This document shows, one piece after another, positions 1-8,659 of a DNA stretch of 64,000 nt. Source of the DNA: an uncultured Erythrobacter sp. (GTDB taxonomy: Bacteria > Pseudomonadota > Alphaproteobacteria > Sphingomonadales > Sphingomonadaceae); NCBI GenBank assembly GCA_913055155.1, contig CAJXJR010000011.1, positions 1-64,000 of the forward strand, written 5' to 3'. The stretch's first letter is position 1. Each line of letters begins with the position of its first letter. Below the pieces are notes generated by a model. It saw only the letters and a list, made by a program, of their open reading frames with translations. It searched no databases and had not been told where the DNA came from. Position numbers and translations under genes: made by a program.

Positions 1-111
1 TCCAGCGAAGCCTTCGGCGAAAGCATGCCCCGCGTGCCGACCGCCGACGGCGTGCGCGAGCTGCAGAACCGCCGCGTCGAAATCACCTACGGTCCAGGCT
101 CGGGCATGTAA
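1..111 (+). CDS. OmpA-family protein, C-terminal end only
   Basis: Only the last 36 codons and a TAA stop are in the window; the start lies to the left. The visible end contains LQNRRVEI followed by a short Gly/Pro tail. An N-R-R-V-E-I strand near the C-terminus is typical of the OmpA-C peptidoglycan-binding domain in OmpA and Pal proteins, so this is probably an outer-membrane or lipoprotein cell-wall anchor. The gene is followed at once by a strong terminator, so it ends its transcript. Family is inferred from this short segment only. Confidence 0.6.
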   Translation, partial: SSEAFGESMPRVPTADGVRELQNRRVEITYGPGSGM

Positions 112-138
112 GCGATTTCGCCCTGGCGAACACGAAAA

Positions 139-165
139 GGGCCGGGAGTGATCCCGGCCCTTTTT
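139..165 (+). terminator. Rho-independent terminator of the OmpA-type gene
   Basis: A perfect 9-bp GC-rich stem (GGGCCGGGA at 139-147, TCCCGGCCC at 152-160) closes a GTGA loop and is followed by TTTTT at 161-165. It lies 27 bases after the stop of the left-edge gene. Confidence 0.9.
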
Positions 166-245
166 CCATGCCCGGCACAACTACGCGCAATCGTGCTGCC
201 CCTGACAGTCGGTGTTCATCGGCCCTGCCCTAGGGCCGGCCTTCA

Positions 246-1064
246 ATGCTCCGGGATCCGCTCGCCATCGCCACTGCAGTTCCAGACATTGTCCCGCCGC
301 CATGGTGGCGCAGGCTGCCGGCGGACCTGTCGCGCCGCGGCGCAGGCCTTGGCCTGGCGATCGCGATCGAGCTGCTGATCGTGCTGCTGCTGTTGTCGCT
401 GGGCCTCGTGCGCGACGAGCCGGATAGGGAGACGGTGGCGATCAGCAGCTTCGACGTGGGTGAGCCGCCCGCCCCTGCCGAGGAGCAGGCCGACACCGCG
501 CCGCAGCAGGACCAGGCCGCGCCGCCAAGCGCCGTGGCCGACCAGCCGCCGCAACCGCAGGCCTACACGCCGCGCCCGCCTGCGCTCGACATCATGCCGC
601 TGCCCTACCGGCTGCCCGTGACCGAAGTACCCCCCGCGCCGGTGCCCACGCCCGCGCCGTCATCGCGCATCGGCGCGGTGGTGCGCGCGGATCGCAGCTA
701 TGGCCCGCCTGACACCGGCTCCAGCCGCGGCGAGGACAGTCCGGTTGTCGGCACGGCGCCCGACGGATCGCCGCTCTATGCGGCCAGCTGGTATCGTGAA
801 CCCACGCAAGACCAGCTGGCGGGCTATCTCTCCACCGCCAGCAGTGCGGGATGGGGCCTGATTGCCTGCAAGACAGCGCCAAACTGGCGCGTGGAGGACT
901 GCGAAATCGTGGGCGAAAGCCCGGCAAATTCCGGCATTGCGCGCGCCGTTCAGGCAGCCGCCTGGCAGTTCCGCGTGCGCCCGCCGCGCATTGGCGGGGA
1001 ATACCAGGTCGGCAGCTGGGTGCGGATCCGCATCGATTACCGCAACCAGTACGGGATTCGCTGA
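246..1064 (+). CDS. Single-span, proline-rich TonB-like protein of unknown function
   Basis: A 272-residue protein with a short cytoplasmic N-terminus, one strong hydrophobic segment at about residues 33-55, a Pro/Ala-rich spacer at about 73-150 and a compact C-terminal domain (about 175-272). This layout (membrane anchor, periplasmic proline spacer, folded C-terminus) is that of TonB and TonB-like energy transducers, and the end (AAWQFRVRPPRIGG) fits the final TonB-domain strands, but I do not see a secure TonB signature. The start is uncertain because the upstream Shine-Dalgarno match is weak. It stands alone, convergent with ferA (11 bases apart). Confidence 0.6.
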   Translation: MLRDPLAIATAVPDIVPPPWWRRLPADLSRRGAGLGLAIAIELLIVLLLLSLGLVRDEPDRETVAISSFDVGEPPAPAEEQADTAPQQDQAAPPSAVADQPPQPQAYTPRPPALDIMPLPYRLPVTEVPPAPVPTPAPSSRIGAVVRADRSYGPPDTGSSRGEDSPVVGTAPDGSPLYAASWYREPTQDQLAGYLSTASSAGWGLIACKTAPNWRVEDCEIVGESPANSGIARAVQAAAWQFRVRPPRIGGEYQVGSWVRIRIDYRNQYGIR

Positions 1065-1074
1065 GAGCGCGCGA

Positions 1075-3195
1075 TCAGTCCACCAGCATCAGCGCGTCGA
1101 GCGCGATCACGCCTTCACCCTTCGGATAGACGATCACCGGGTTGAGATCGACTTCGCGGATCGAGGGATTGCCTTCCATGATCCGGCCCATGGTCACGAT
1201 CATTTCGGCCAGGGCATCCACGTCGAGCGCGGGCGAACCGCGCCAGCCGGTGAGCAGCGGGGCCTGTTGCAGTTGCAGCAAGCCTTCTTTCACCTGCTCC
1301 ACGCCCAGGTCGGTGGTGAACAGCTTCACGTCCTTGAGGATTTCCGCGGTCACCCCGCCGAAACCAGCCAGGACCACCGGGCCCCACTGCGGATCGTGCT
1401 TGGCACCCACGATCATCTCGGTGCCCATGGTGCCCATCTTCTCGACCAGCACGCCATCGAGCGAAATGGAGGAATCGTAATTGGCGACATTGCCGTACAT
1501 GCGGGTGAAGGCCTCACGCACCTCGTCCGCCGACTTGAGGTTCAGGATCACCCCGCCCGCGTCGGACTTATGGCCCAGCGCGGCAGCCTGCGCCTTCATC
1601 ACCACCGGATAGCCCAGCGCATCGGCAGCCTTGGCGGCATCGTCGGCCGTGGCGGCAAAGGTGCTGTCGGGGAACGGCACGCCCAGCGGCCGCAGCAGGT
1701 CCTTGGCGCGGTATTCGGGAATCACGCCGTGTTCGTTTTCGATACCCGGCACCTTCAGCGGTTCGCCCGAACGGTCGGTCAGGTCGCGCTTGGAAAGGTC
1801 CGCCAGACGGGCGATCGCGCGATAGGCACGTTCGGTGCTGGCGAAATAGGGAATGCCCACGGCACGCAGGCCGTCGATATAGTCCTGCGGCACGGTGGCG
1901 CCTTCGTCGACACCGGCGAAGACCAGCGGCTTGCCAAGGTCGCCGCCTTCCAGCACCTTCTGGATCACTGGGAACTTGATCTTGCACGTAATCGGGTCGG
2001 ACTGGATGATCGAGGCGACCACGCTGCCCACGCGCTCGTCTTCCAGCAGCGCGGTAAGCAAATTGGTGTAGATCTCCGGCTCCGACAGGCCCAGCGCGGT
2101 TATGTCGGTGGGGTTCGAAACCGGCACGATATCGGGCAGCACGGCGCGCAGGTTGGGGCTGTTCTCGTCGTTCAGGTCGACCAGGTCCAGACCGACGTCC
2201 TCGGCCAGGTCGAACGCAAGGCCGCGCAGCGCGCCGCTTTCGCCCAGCACAGCCATGTTGGCGCCCGGCAGGCTGGAGCAGGTTACGGCGATGGTGGCGA
2301 TATCGGCCAGTTCTTCCAGCGTATCGGCAAAGATGATGCCTTCACGCGAAAGCTTGGCCTTCATCAGGGCATAGTCGCCGGCCATGGCACCCGTGTGCGT
2401 GGCGGCGCTTTCCTGCGCCTTGTCGCTCTTGCCCGGGTGCAGCATCACGATGGGCTTGCCCGCGGCGCGCGCACGGCGAGCGGCGGCGATGAAGGCCTGC
2501 GGGCGGCGCAGGTTCTCGACATACATGGCGATGACGTGGGTGGCGGGATCGTCCACCAGCCATTCAACGTAGTCTTCCACACCAGAGGCGGCTTCGTTGC
2601 CGGTGGACACCGACGTGGAAACATAGCAACCACGCGGGTGCAACGTGGTGGCGAGCACCGCGGCGAGAGCACCCGACTGGCTGGCGACGCCCACGGCGCG
2701 CGCGCCCTCGGGCGGGGTCTGCATGTTGGTTTCGACGAAGGTCAGCGGGATGCGCGCAACGTAGTTGGTGCAGCCCAGGCAATTGGGCCCTTCGATGATC
2801 ATGCCGTTATCTGCGGCGATCTTCGCCAGCTCGGCCTGGTCTCTGGCGCCTTCCTCGCCCGCTTCGGAGAAGCCGGCGGCATAGATCACCACGGCACCGC
2901 AACCCTTGGCGGCAAGGCCGCGCACGGTTTCGACCACGAACGGGCGCGGAATGGCCAGCACGGCGCAATCGATGTTGTCGGGCAGTTCGTCCACGCCCTT
3001 GTAGACCTTCAGGCCCTGCAACTCGTCGCGCTTGGGGTTTACCGGATAGATGTCGCCATCGAATTCATACTGCACCAGGTTGTTGAGCAGCGTGCAGCCG
3101 AGTGCACCGTGCCGATCCGAGGCGCCGATGACGGCAACCGACTTGGGGCGCAGCAGGCGATCGATCTGTTCGTTGGTGAAACGGCGGGTGGTCAT
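1075..3195 (-). CDS. ferA: Feruloyl-CoA synthetase, ADP-forming acyl-CoA synthetase family
   Basis: A 706-residue NDP-forming acyl-CoA synthetase. Order: N-terminal CoA-binding Rossmann domain (about 10-140, starting PKSVAVIGASDRHG), succinyl-CoA-ligase-like domain with the phosphorylated-histidine motif ATHTGAMAGD (His267), and a C-terminal ATP-grasp domain (about 480-706). Family members make an acyl-CoA from acid, CoA and ATP through acyl-phosphate and phospho-histidine. SYK-6 FerA belongs to this family rather than the AMP-forming one, and the neighbour ferB makes a ferulate, caffeate or p-coumarate substrate the best guess. The chosen ATG has a good GGAAGAGGA site; an in-frame start 18 codons upstream is less likely. 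It follows ferB with a hairpin in the gap. Confidence 0.85.
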   Translation of the reverse strand: MTTRRFTNEQIDRLLRPKSVAVIGASDRHGALGCTLLNNLVQYEFDGDIYPVNPKRDELQGLKVYKGVDELPDNIDCAVLAIPRPFVVETVRGLAAKGCGAVVIYAAGFSEAGEEGARDQAELAKIAADNGMIIEGPNCLGCTNYVARIPLTFVETNMQTPPEGARAVGVASQSGALAAVLATTLHPRGCYVSTSVSTGNEAASGVEDYVEWLVDDPATHVIAMYVENLRRPQAFIAAARRARAAGKPIVMLHPGKSDKAQESAATHTGAMAGDYALMKAKLSREGIIFADTLEELADIATIAVTCSSLPGANMAVLGESGALRGLAFDLAEDVGLDLVDLNDENSPNLRAVLPDIVPVSNPTDITALGLSEPEIYTNLLTALLEDERVGSVVASIIQSDPITCKIKFPVIQKVLEGGDLGKPLVFAGVDEGATVPQDYIDGLRAVGIPYFASTERAYRAIARLADLSKRDLTDRSGEPLKVPGIENEHGVIPEYRAKDLLRPLGVPFPDSTFAATADDAAKAADALGYPVVMKAQAAALGHKSDAGGVILNLKSADEVREAFTRMYGNVANYDSSISLDGVLVEKMGTMGTEMIVGAKHDPQWGPVVLAGFGGVTAEILKDVKLFTTDLGVEQVKEGLLQLQQAPLLTGWRGSPALDVDALAEMIVTMGRIMEGNPSIREVDLNPVIVYPKGEGVIALDALMLVD

Positions 3196-3253
3196 CGGGC
3201 AATCCTCTTCCCTTAAGAAACTCGCTGCGCCTCCTAGCGGGCAGCACAAAAGA

Positions 3254-3282
3254 CGTCACCCCCGCCTTAGGCAGGGGTGACG
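3254..3282. repeat. REP-like palindrome between ferB and ferA
   Basis: An inverted repeat with outer arms CGTCACCCC (3254-3262) and GGGGTGACG (3274-3282), an inner GCC/GGC pair and a TTA loop. In the ferBA direction it is followed by TCTTTT, so it could attenuate, terminate or stabilise the ferB message. Its CGTCAC...GTGACG ends resemble the REP arms at 21892-21967. Confidence 0.7.
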
Positions 3283-3301
3283 CATGTTGCTTTGATGGAA
3301 A

Positions 3302-4162
3302 TCAGTCCTTCTGGATCTTGGTCTTGTCGAAAGCGCCAAGACCCGGCTTGAAGGTCTTCTCGTCAAGGAACTGCTTGGTGGCTTCCTTGCGGGTTTCCCA
3401 GCCGCCAAAGTCGTTCAACGCTTCCTGCGCGCGGATCAGGTAATCCTCGGCATTGTCGTAGGTCATTTCCATCACGCGGCGCATGGCCCACTTGGTGGCA
3501 CGCAGCGCCTGGGTGTCCTTCTTCTTCAGGACATCGGCAATTTCCTGCACGCGGGCCTTGAGCTGATCATGCGGCACGCATTCGGTGACGAGGCCCTGGT
3601 CGGCGGCTTCCTGGCCCGACAGATTTTCGCCCATCATCGCGTGATACATGGCCTTGCGATAGGGCATCAGTTCTGCTGCCACCTTCGAGGCACCGCCGCC
3701 GGGCAGGATGGCCCAGTTGATTTCCGACAGGCCGAACTGGGCCTTGTCCGATGCCACCGCGATATCGCAGGCGAACAGCGGGCCGTAGCCACCGCCGAAG
3801 CACCAGCCGTTGATCATGCCGATGGTGGCCTTTTCGTACCAGCGCAGGCGTTCCCACCAGCCGTAGGCCTGACGCTGGTGCTCGCGGGTCTTGTGGATAC
3901 CCTGCTGCTCAGCTTCACGGAAGTATTCCAGCAGGTCCATGCCCGCCGACCACGCATCACCTTCACCGGTCAGCACCAGAACCTGCACGTCATCGCGGAA
4001 TTCCAGTTCCTCCAGCACGATCAGCATCTGCTTGTTGAGCTTGGGGCTCATGCAGTTGCGCTTGTCGGGACGGTTGAAATAGACCCAGGCGACACCATCG
4101 ATCACTTCGTACTTGACGGTTTCTTCCTGCGGACGGGGATCGGGTTGTGACGGCTTTGACAT
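3302..4162 (-). CDS. ferB: p-Hydroxycinnamoyl-CoA hydratase/lyase (feruloyl-CoA to vanillin and acetyl-CoA)
   Basis: A 286-residue crotonase-fold enzyme. It shows the family's oxyanion-hole region (TGEGDAWSAGMDLLEYF, about 65-81), GWCFGGGYGPLFACD (about 119-133) and the catalytic glutamate in LSEINW (Glu147, equivalent to Glu143 of Pseudomonas HCHL). The AGMDL and W-W-E-R-L-R-W patterns distinguish HCHL/FerB from ordinary enoyl-CoA hydratases. It hydrates the double bond of feruloyl-CoA and cleaves the product to vanillin and acetyl-CoA. First gene of ferB-ferA; the ATG follows a strong GAGGAGAAG site. The promoter lies beneath FerC-type inverted repeats. Confidence 0.9.
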   Translation of the reverse strand: MSKPSQPDPRPQEETVKYEVIDGVAWVYFNRPDKRNCMSPKLNKQMLIVLEELEFRDDVQVLVLTGEGDAWSAGMDLLEYFREAEQQGIHKTREHQRQAYGWWERLRWYEKATIGMINGWCFGGGYGPLFACDIAVASDKAQFGLSEINWAILPGGGASKVAAELMPYRKAMYHAMMGENLSGQEAADQGLVTECVPHDQLKARVQEIADVLKKKDTQALRATKWAMRRVMEMTYDNAEDYLIRAQEALNDFGGWETRKEATKQFLDEKTFKPGLGAFDKTKIQKD

Positions 4163-4205
4163 TGGCTCTTCTCCTCTTCGGGCGCGACTCGCACCCTTGC
4201 ATTAA

Positions 4206-4243
4206 TTGTTATCGCCTATAGCGATTCGGATTGCTATGGGCAA
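4206..4243 (-). promoter_or_regulatory. ferBA promoter with two overlapping inverted repeats (probable FerC operators)
   Basis: Read on the minus strand, TTGCCC (plus 4238-4243) and TATAGG (plus 4215-4220) are separated by exactly 17 bases, a good sigma-70 match. ATCGC-N5-GCGAT (4211-4225) is centred on the -10, and TTGC-N5-GCAA (4231-4243) covers the -35. A repressor at either site would block the promoter. MarR regulators bind such short palindromes and SYK-6 FerC is a MarR repressor released by hydroxycinnamoyl-CoA; assigning these sites to FerC is inference. Confidence 0.65.
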
Positions 4244-4266
4244 CAACAATCGCTAGGGTCTGCGGC

Positions 4267-4686
4267 ATGGACGATCCGCTTACCAAGTTCCCCGGCTATT
4301 CGCTGCGCCGTGCCGCCAGCGCGGCAGGGGCCGAACTGGCCGCCCGGCTCGCCGAACTGGACCTGCGACAGACCGACGCCTCGGCCCTGCTGCTGATCGG
4401 CGCGAACCCCGATATCACTGCCAGCGCGCTGGGCCGCCAGCTGGATATCCAGCGCGCCAACATGGTGCCGCTGCTTAAGCGGCTGGAAGCCGCCGGTCTG
4501 GTGGAGCGTCACGCCATCGACGGCAAGTCGCAGGGCCTGGTGCTGACGGCAAAGGGGGCCGACGCCAGGGCGAAGGCGCTGGCGGTGATCGAGCATTTCG
4601 AAGGCCAGCTGCTGGCCCGCGTGCCGGAGGAACACCGTGACCACCTGCTGCCGGCGCTCAACGCGCTGTGGCTAGGCGAGAGCTAG
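4267..4686 (+). CDS. ferC: MarR-family regulator, probable ferBA repressor
   Basis: A 139-residue winged-helix protein. The recognition region ALGRQLDIQRANMVPLLKRL (about 59-78) and wing (LVERHAIDGKSQGLVLTAKG) fit MarR. It is transcribed divergently from ferBA across a region with two palindromes. In SYK-6, FerC is a MarR regulator beside ferBA that releases DNA when feruloyl-CoA or related thioesters bind. I chose the ATG at 4267 because the alternative TTG at 4231 would place the protein start inside the operator region. Confidence 0.8.
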   Translation: MDDPLTKFPGYSLRRAASAAGAELAARLAELDLRQTDASALLLIGANPDITASALGRQLDIQRANMVPLLKRLEAAGLVERHAIDGKSQGLVLTAKGADARAKALAVIEHFEGQLLARVPEEHRDHLLPALNALWLGES

Positions 4687-4762
4687 CGCCCTTTCCATCG
4701 CCTCTGGCCATTGTCCGCGAAATTGATAAAGTCCGGGAAAAATGGCTGGGGGAGGAAAGCTG

Positions 4763-5782
4763 ATGATCCGGACAATTGCAGCCTTGGCTGGTGCAGCACT
4801 GCTGCCGCTTGCCGCACCCGCACACGCGCAGGTTGGCGGCGTGCCGCAGGAACAGCATGCCTGCCAGCGCGAATGCCTGGAAAGCTACGTCGAGCGTTAC
4901 CTGCAGGCGATGAGCGATGGCGAGGTGTCGGACGAACTGTTTGCCCGCCATGTGCGCTTTACCGAAAACGGCGTGGAAATGCCGCTGGGCAACGAAGGCA
5001 TGTGGGCCACCACTGTCTCTCCCGAAGGATACCGCCTGATCGTTCCCGACGTGGAAACGCAGCAGGTCGGCGCACTGGTGACGGTGCAGGAATCGGCCAC
5101 CACATCCGCCGCCGGCGCGCAGATGGAGCCCGAACCTGTTGGCCTGAGCCTGCGCCTGCGGATCGATGCCGATGGCCGGATCAGCGAAGTCGAACAGATC
5201 GCCGCGCGGCCCGAACGCGCGCTGGGCGGCGGCGAAGCCGATCCCGGCATCTTTGGCAACACCGGCGAGATGGTGGAAGCCATGGGCCAGCCGTGGGAAG
5301 GCTACCTGACGGCGATCCCCGAAGGCGAGCGCGCCAGCCGCGCCGAACTGGTGGAAGTCGCCAACGCCTATTTCGAGGCGATCCAGCGCAACGACGGCCA
5401 GGGCTACTACCCCTTCACCGACGATTGCCTGCGCTACGAGAACGGCATCATCGCCGCTGCGCCCGAAGGGGCACCGGTCGGCTCGCTCGGCCCGCGCCTT
5501 GGCTGCCGCGAACAGCTGGAAACCTCGCTGTATGACGTGGTGACCAGCATCCGCGACCGCCGCTTCGTGGCGGTGGACCGCGAGCGCGGGATCGTGTTCT
5601 CCTTCGCCTTCTTCGATCACCGTTCGATCAACTGGACCTGGCAGCTGGGCGAGCTGTTCAAGATCGAGAACGACCAGATCAGCCGGATCGAGGCGATCTT
5701 CATCCGCGGGCCCTACGGCATGTGTTCGGGCTGGAGCACTTACTCGCAATGCCGCAGCGAGGAGATCCAGGATGTTCGCTAA
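4763..5782 (+). CDS. Secreted tandem NTF2-like (DUF8021/SnoaL-type) protein
   Basis: A 339-residue exported protein: a signal peptide ends near APAHA (about residue 22), then two similar alpha+beta halves (about 30-165 and 190-330). Each opens with an amphipathic helix followed by a cystatin/NTF2-type sheet, as in E-L-V-E-V-A-N-A-Y-F-E-A-I-Q. No catalytic residues can be assigned. The ATG at 4763 has an excellent GGAGGAAA site. Its last 11 bases overlap the next gene, a single-domain relative, and that gene overlaps an alkyl sulfatase, so the three form one operon. A periplasmic substrate-binding or accessory role is inference. Confidence 0.6.
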   Translation: MIRTIAALAGAALLPLAAPAHAQVGGVPQEQHACQRECLESYVERYLQAMSDGEVSDELFARHVRFTENGVEMPLGNEGMWATTVSPEGYRLIVPDVETQQVGALVTVQESATTSAAGAQMEPEPVGLSLRLRIDADGRISEVEQIAARPERALGGGEADPGIFGNTGEMVEAMGQPWEGYLTAIPEGERASRAELVEVANAYFEAIQRNDGQGYYPFTDDCLRYENGIIAAAPEGAPVGSLGPRLGCREQLETSLYDVVTSIRDRRFVAVDRERGIVFSFAFFDHRSINWTWQLGELFKIENDQISRIEAIFIRGPYGMCSGWSTYSQCRSEEIQDVR

Positions 5783-6668
5783 GGCCCTGCCCGCCGCGCT
5801 GGCCGCGCTCGGCCTCGCCTGCGCTGCCTCATCTGCAACGGCGCAGGAAACCGTGGGCGAATCGCCCTATGCCGCGCGTGTCGATCGCCCCACCTGCACC
5901 CGCGAAGAGTTGCAACAACTGACCGACGCCTATGTCGAGGCGCAGCGCCGCGGCGACATTTCCGGCCTGCCGATCCTGGAAAACGCCCAGTTCCTAGAGA
6001 ATTTCGAGACGGTCGAGCGCGCGGACGGCATGTGGAACACCGCCCTGCCCGTCGCCCACGCGATGAGCTTTCACGACGATACCCGGTGCAAGACCTTTAC
6101 CGAGATCATCGTCACCGAAGGCGAGACGCCGCACGTCATCGGCACGCGGCTGTTCGTGCAAGAGGGGCAGATCCTGCGGGTCGATTCCATCGTCACCGCA
6201 CCGGGCGACTGGCTGTTCAACGCCAATGCCTACCTGCATTACACTCGCCAGGAGGACTGGAGCGAGCTGCACCCCTACCAGCGTACCGATCCGGCGGAAA
6301 TGATCCGCGGGGCGAATGCCTATCTCGATGCCTTTTCCGACAAGTTCACCGACATTCCCTGGGGCGTGCCCTGCGCGCGGCTGGAAGGCGGGGCCTATAC
6401 CAACCGCGATGGACGGCCCGATGCCTCTTGCGAAGTCGGCATTCCGCCGGGCGTACTCTACATCGTGGATCGCGATTACCTGATCGACGAGGAAATGGGC
6501 GTCATCAACGTGTTCTGCCGCTTCGGCAATTCGGACGGTGCGCCCGATTCGCATACCTTCCGCTATATCGACGGCAAGTTCCGGCTGATCCATACGCTGA
6601 ACCCCATCCCCGGCCCGCAAGCCGCAGACGATGGCAGCGTGCCGGGCTTCAACCCGAATGCCGGCTAG
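5772..6668 (+). CDS. Secreted NTF2-like (DUF8021-type) protein
   Basis: A 298-residue protein with a signal peptide ending near SSATA (about 24). The remainder shares with the upstream protein the R-x-E-L-x-x-L-x-D-A-Y-V-E-A-Q opening, a GMWNTALP-type turn and paired cysteines, so the two are probably paralogues. Start and stop overlap both neighbours by 11 bases, indicating translational coupling in a three-gene operon. I cannot assign a reaction; binding or processing of a periplasmic organic substrate together with the sulfatase is a guess. Confidence 0.6.
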   Translation: MFAKALPAALAALGLACAASSATAQETVGESPYAARVDRPTCTREELQQLTDAYVEAQRRGDISGLPILENAQFLENFETVERADGMWNTALPVAHAMSFHDDTRCKTFTEIIVTEGETPHVIGTRLFVQEGQILRVDSIVTAPGDWLFNANAYLHYTRQEDWSELHPYQRTDPAEMIRGANAYLDAFSDKFTDIPWGVPCARLEGGAYTNRDGRPDASCEVGIPPGVLYIVDRDYLIDEEMGVINVFCRFGNSDGAPDSHTFRYIDGKFRLIHTLNPIPGPQAADDGSVPGFNPNAG

Positions 6669-8613
6669 CTGGCGGCGGGCGCTGACCGCGGTCGTGGCGG
6701 CGCTGGCCGTGCCGGCTGCCGCCCAGGAAGTGCCCGCGCCCACCGCGCACACGCTGGAGGTCTACCGCAACGCGGGAAGCCAGCTGGACTGGACCGACGA
6801 ACGCGATTTCGACGCCGCCGAGCGCGGGCTGATCGCACGCTATCCGGACGCGCAGGTGCTGGCCGAAGACGGATCGGTGGTCTGGACCTTCCCCGACTAC
6901 GAGGCCTTGCGCAATGCGCCGCCGCCTGCCGGCGTGCACCCGGTGCTGTGGCGCCAATCGCGCCTGAACGCGGCGAACGGCCTGTTCGAAGTGGTGCCCG
7001 GCATCTACCAGCTGCGCGGGTTCGACCTGGCCAACATGACCGTGATCGAGGGCGAGAGCGGCGTGATCGTCGTCGACCCGCTTACCTCGGTGGAAATCGC
7101 CCGCGCCGCGCTGGAACTCTATTACGCCCACCGCCCGCGCCGCCCGGTCACGGCGGTGATCTACACCCACAGCCACATGGACCACTACGGCGGCGTGCGC
7201 GGCGTGGTGGACGAGGCAGACGTGCGCGCCGGCCGCGTGCAGATCGTCGCGCCCGCAAACTTCCTGCACGAAGCCGTCAGCGAGAACGTGACCGCCGGCA
7301 ACGCCATGCTGCGGCGCACGATCTATTATTCGGGCATCATGGTGCCACCGCAGCAGCGCGGGGCGACCGGCGCGGGGCTTGGCCCCGGTGTCTCCAATGG
7401 CGTGCAGAGCTTCATCGCCCCCACGCAGGAAATTCCCAAACCCGGCGCGACGCGGGAAATCGACGGCATCACCTTCGTCTTCCGCACCGCCAACGATACC
7501 GAAGCGCCGTCGGAAATGATGTTCTACCTGCCGCAGTTCGGCGTGCTCGACATTGCCGAAGTGGCCACGCGCACGGTGCACAACGTGCTGACCCCGCGCG
7601 GCGCGCAGGTGCGCGACACCGCGCGCTGGTGGCAGGCGATCGACGCCGTGCTGGCGGAATTCGGCGGCGAGGCAGACGTGATGATCGGCAGCCACCACTG
7701 GCCCAGCTGGGGCGAGGCGGCCATCCGCGAACAGCTGGACAACCAGCGCGACTTCTACAAGTTCGCGCACGACCGGGCACTGGCGCTGGCCAATCGCGGG
7801 GCCAACATGGACGAGATCGCCGCACAGATGCAGTTGCCGTCCAGCCTTGCCGGCCAGTGGACCCTGCAGGACTATTACGGCACGCTGGGCAGCGCGGGCC
7901 GCGCGGTGTTCCAGCGTTACCTCGGCTGGTACGACGGCAATCCCGCCAACCTCGATCCGCTGCCGCAGGTCGAGGCCGCGCAGCGCACGCTGGCCTACAT
8001 GGGCGGCGCCGATGCGGTGCTGGCGCGTGCGCGGCAGGACTATGCCGCAGGCGATTACCAATGGGTGGCGCAGGTGCTGAACACGCTGGTGTTTGCAGAG
8101 CCCGACAACGTAGAGGCGCGCGCCCTGCAGGCCGATGCGCTGACGCAGCTGGGCTACCAGCAGGTATCTGCCACCTGGCGCAACGTCTACCTCACCGCCG
8201 CGCGCGAATTGCGCCACGGCGTGGTGCCCATCCCCACCGGTGCTCGCTCGGGCGATTTCCTATCGCAGATGAGCGCGGCGATGCTGTTCGACTATGCCGG
8301 GATCGCGCTTTCGGCGGAACGCGCGGCAGGCGTGGACCTTGCGCTGGTGGTGGACCTCGCCGGGGAACAGCCGATGCTGGTGGAAGTGGACGACGGGCTG
8401 CTGCGCTATCGCGTTGCCGCCGGTGACGGTGACGATGCCACGACGATCGCGCTGTCCAAGACCACGCTCGATGCCCTGCTGTCACGCCAGACCTCGGTCG
8501 GCGAAGCGCTGGAGCGCGGCGAACTGACGGTGCGCGGCGATCCTGCGAAGGTGGAGAAGTTCTACGCCCTGTTCGATCCCTTCTCGCCCAATTTCAACCT
8601 TGTTACCCCCTGA
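6658..8613 (+). CDS. SdsA-type metallo-beta-lactamase-fold alkyl sulfatase, secreted
   Basis: A 651-residue protein, close to the roughly 660 of Pseudomonas SdsA1. A signal peptide (about 1-22, ending PAAAQ) precedes a metallo-beta-lactamase domain with THSHMDHYGG (His171, His173, Asp175, His176), which binds the zinc pair, and a distal GSHHWPSWG. A dimerisation domain (about 370-510) and an SCP2-like C-terminal domain (about 530-650) complete the family plan. Such enzymes hydrolyse primary or secondary alkyl sulfates and need no formylglycine. The ATG at 6658 overlaps the stop of the preceding gene; longer starts upstream lack support. Confidence 0.85.
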   Translation: MPASWRRALTAVVAALAVPAAAQEVPAPTAHTLEVYRNAGSQLDWTDERDFDAAERGLIARYPDAQVLAEDGSVVWTFPDYEALRNAPPPAGVHPVLWRQSRLNAANGLFEVVPGIYQLRGFDLANMTVIEGESGVIVVDPLTSVEIARAALELYYAHRPRRPVTAVIYTHSHMDHYGGVRGVVDEADVRAGRVQIVAPANFLHEAVSENVTAGNAMLRRTIYYSGIMVPPQQRGATGAGLGPGVSNGVQSFIAPTQEIPKPGATREIDGITFVFRTANDTEAPSEMMFYLPQFGVLDIAEVATRTVHNVLTPRGAQVRDTARWWQAIDAVLAEFGGEADVMIGSHHWPSWGEAAIREQLDNQRDFYKFAHDRALALANRGANMDEIAAQMQLPSSLAGQWTLQDYYGTLGSAGRAVFQRYLGWYDGNPANLDPLPQVEAAQRTLAYMGGADAVLARARQDYAAGDYQWVAQVLNTLVFAEPDNVEARALQADALTQLGYQQVSATWRNVYLTAARELRHGVVPIPTGARSGDFLSQMSAAMLFDYAGIALSAERAAGVDLALVVDLAGEQPMLVEVDDGLLRYRVAAGDGDDATTIALSKTTLDALLSRQTSVGEALERGELTVRGDPAKVEKFYALFDPFSPNFNLVTP

Positions 8614-8659
8614 GCCGCACTGGCTGCGTAGCACTGCCTAGGCCGCTGCTGGCAAAATC

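Noticed and set aside
862-3216. Long open frame on the plus strand opposite ferA
   Set aside because: His/Arg/Gly-rich shadow of a clearly conserved minus-strand enzyme; GC-rich codon bias leaves antisense frames open.
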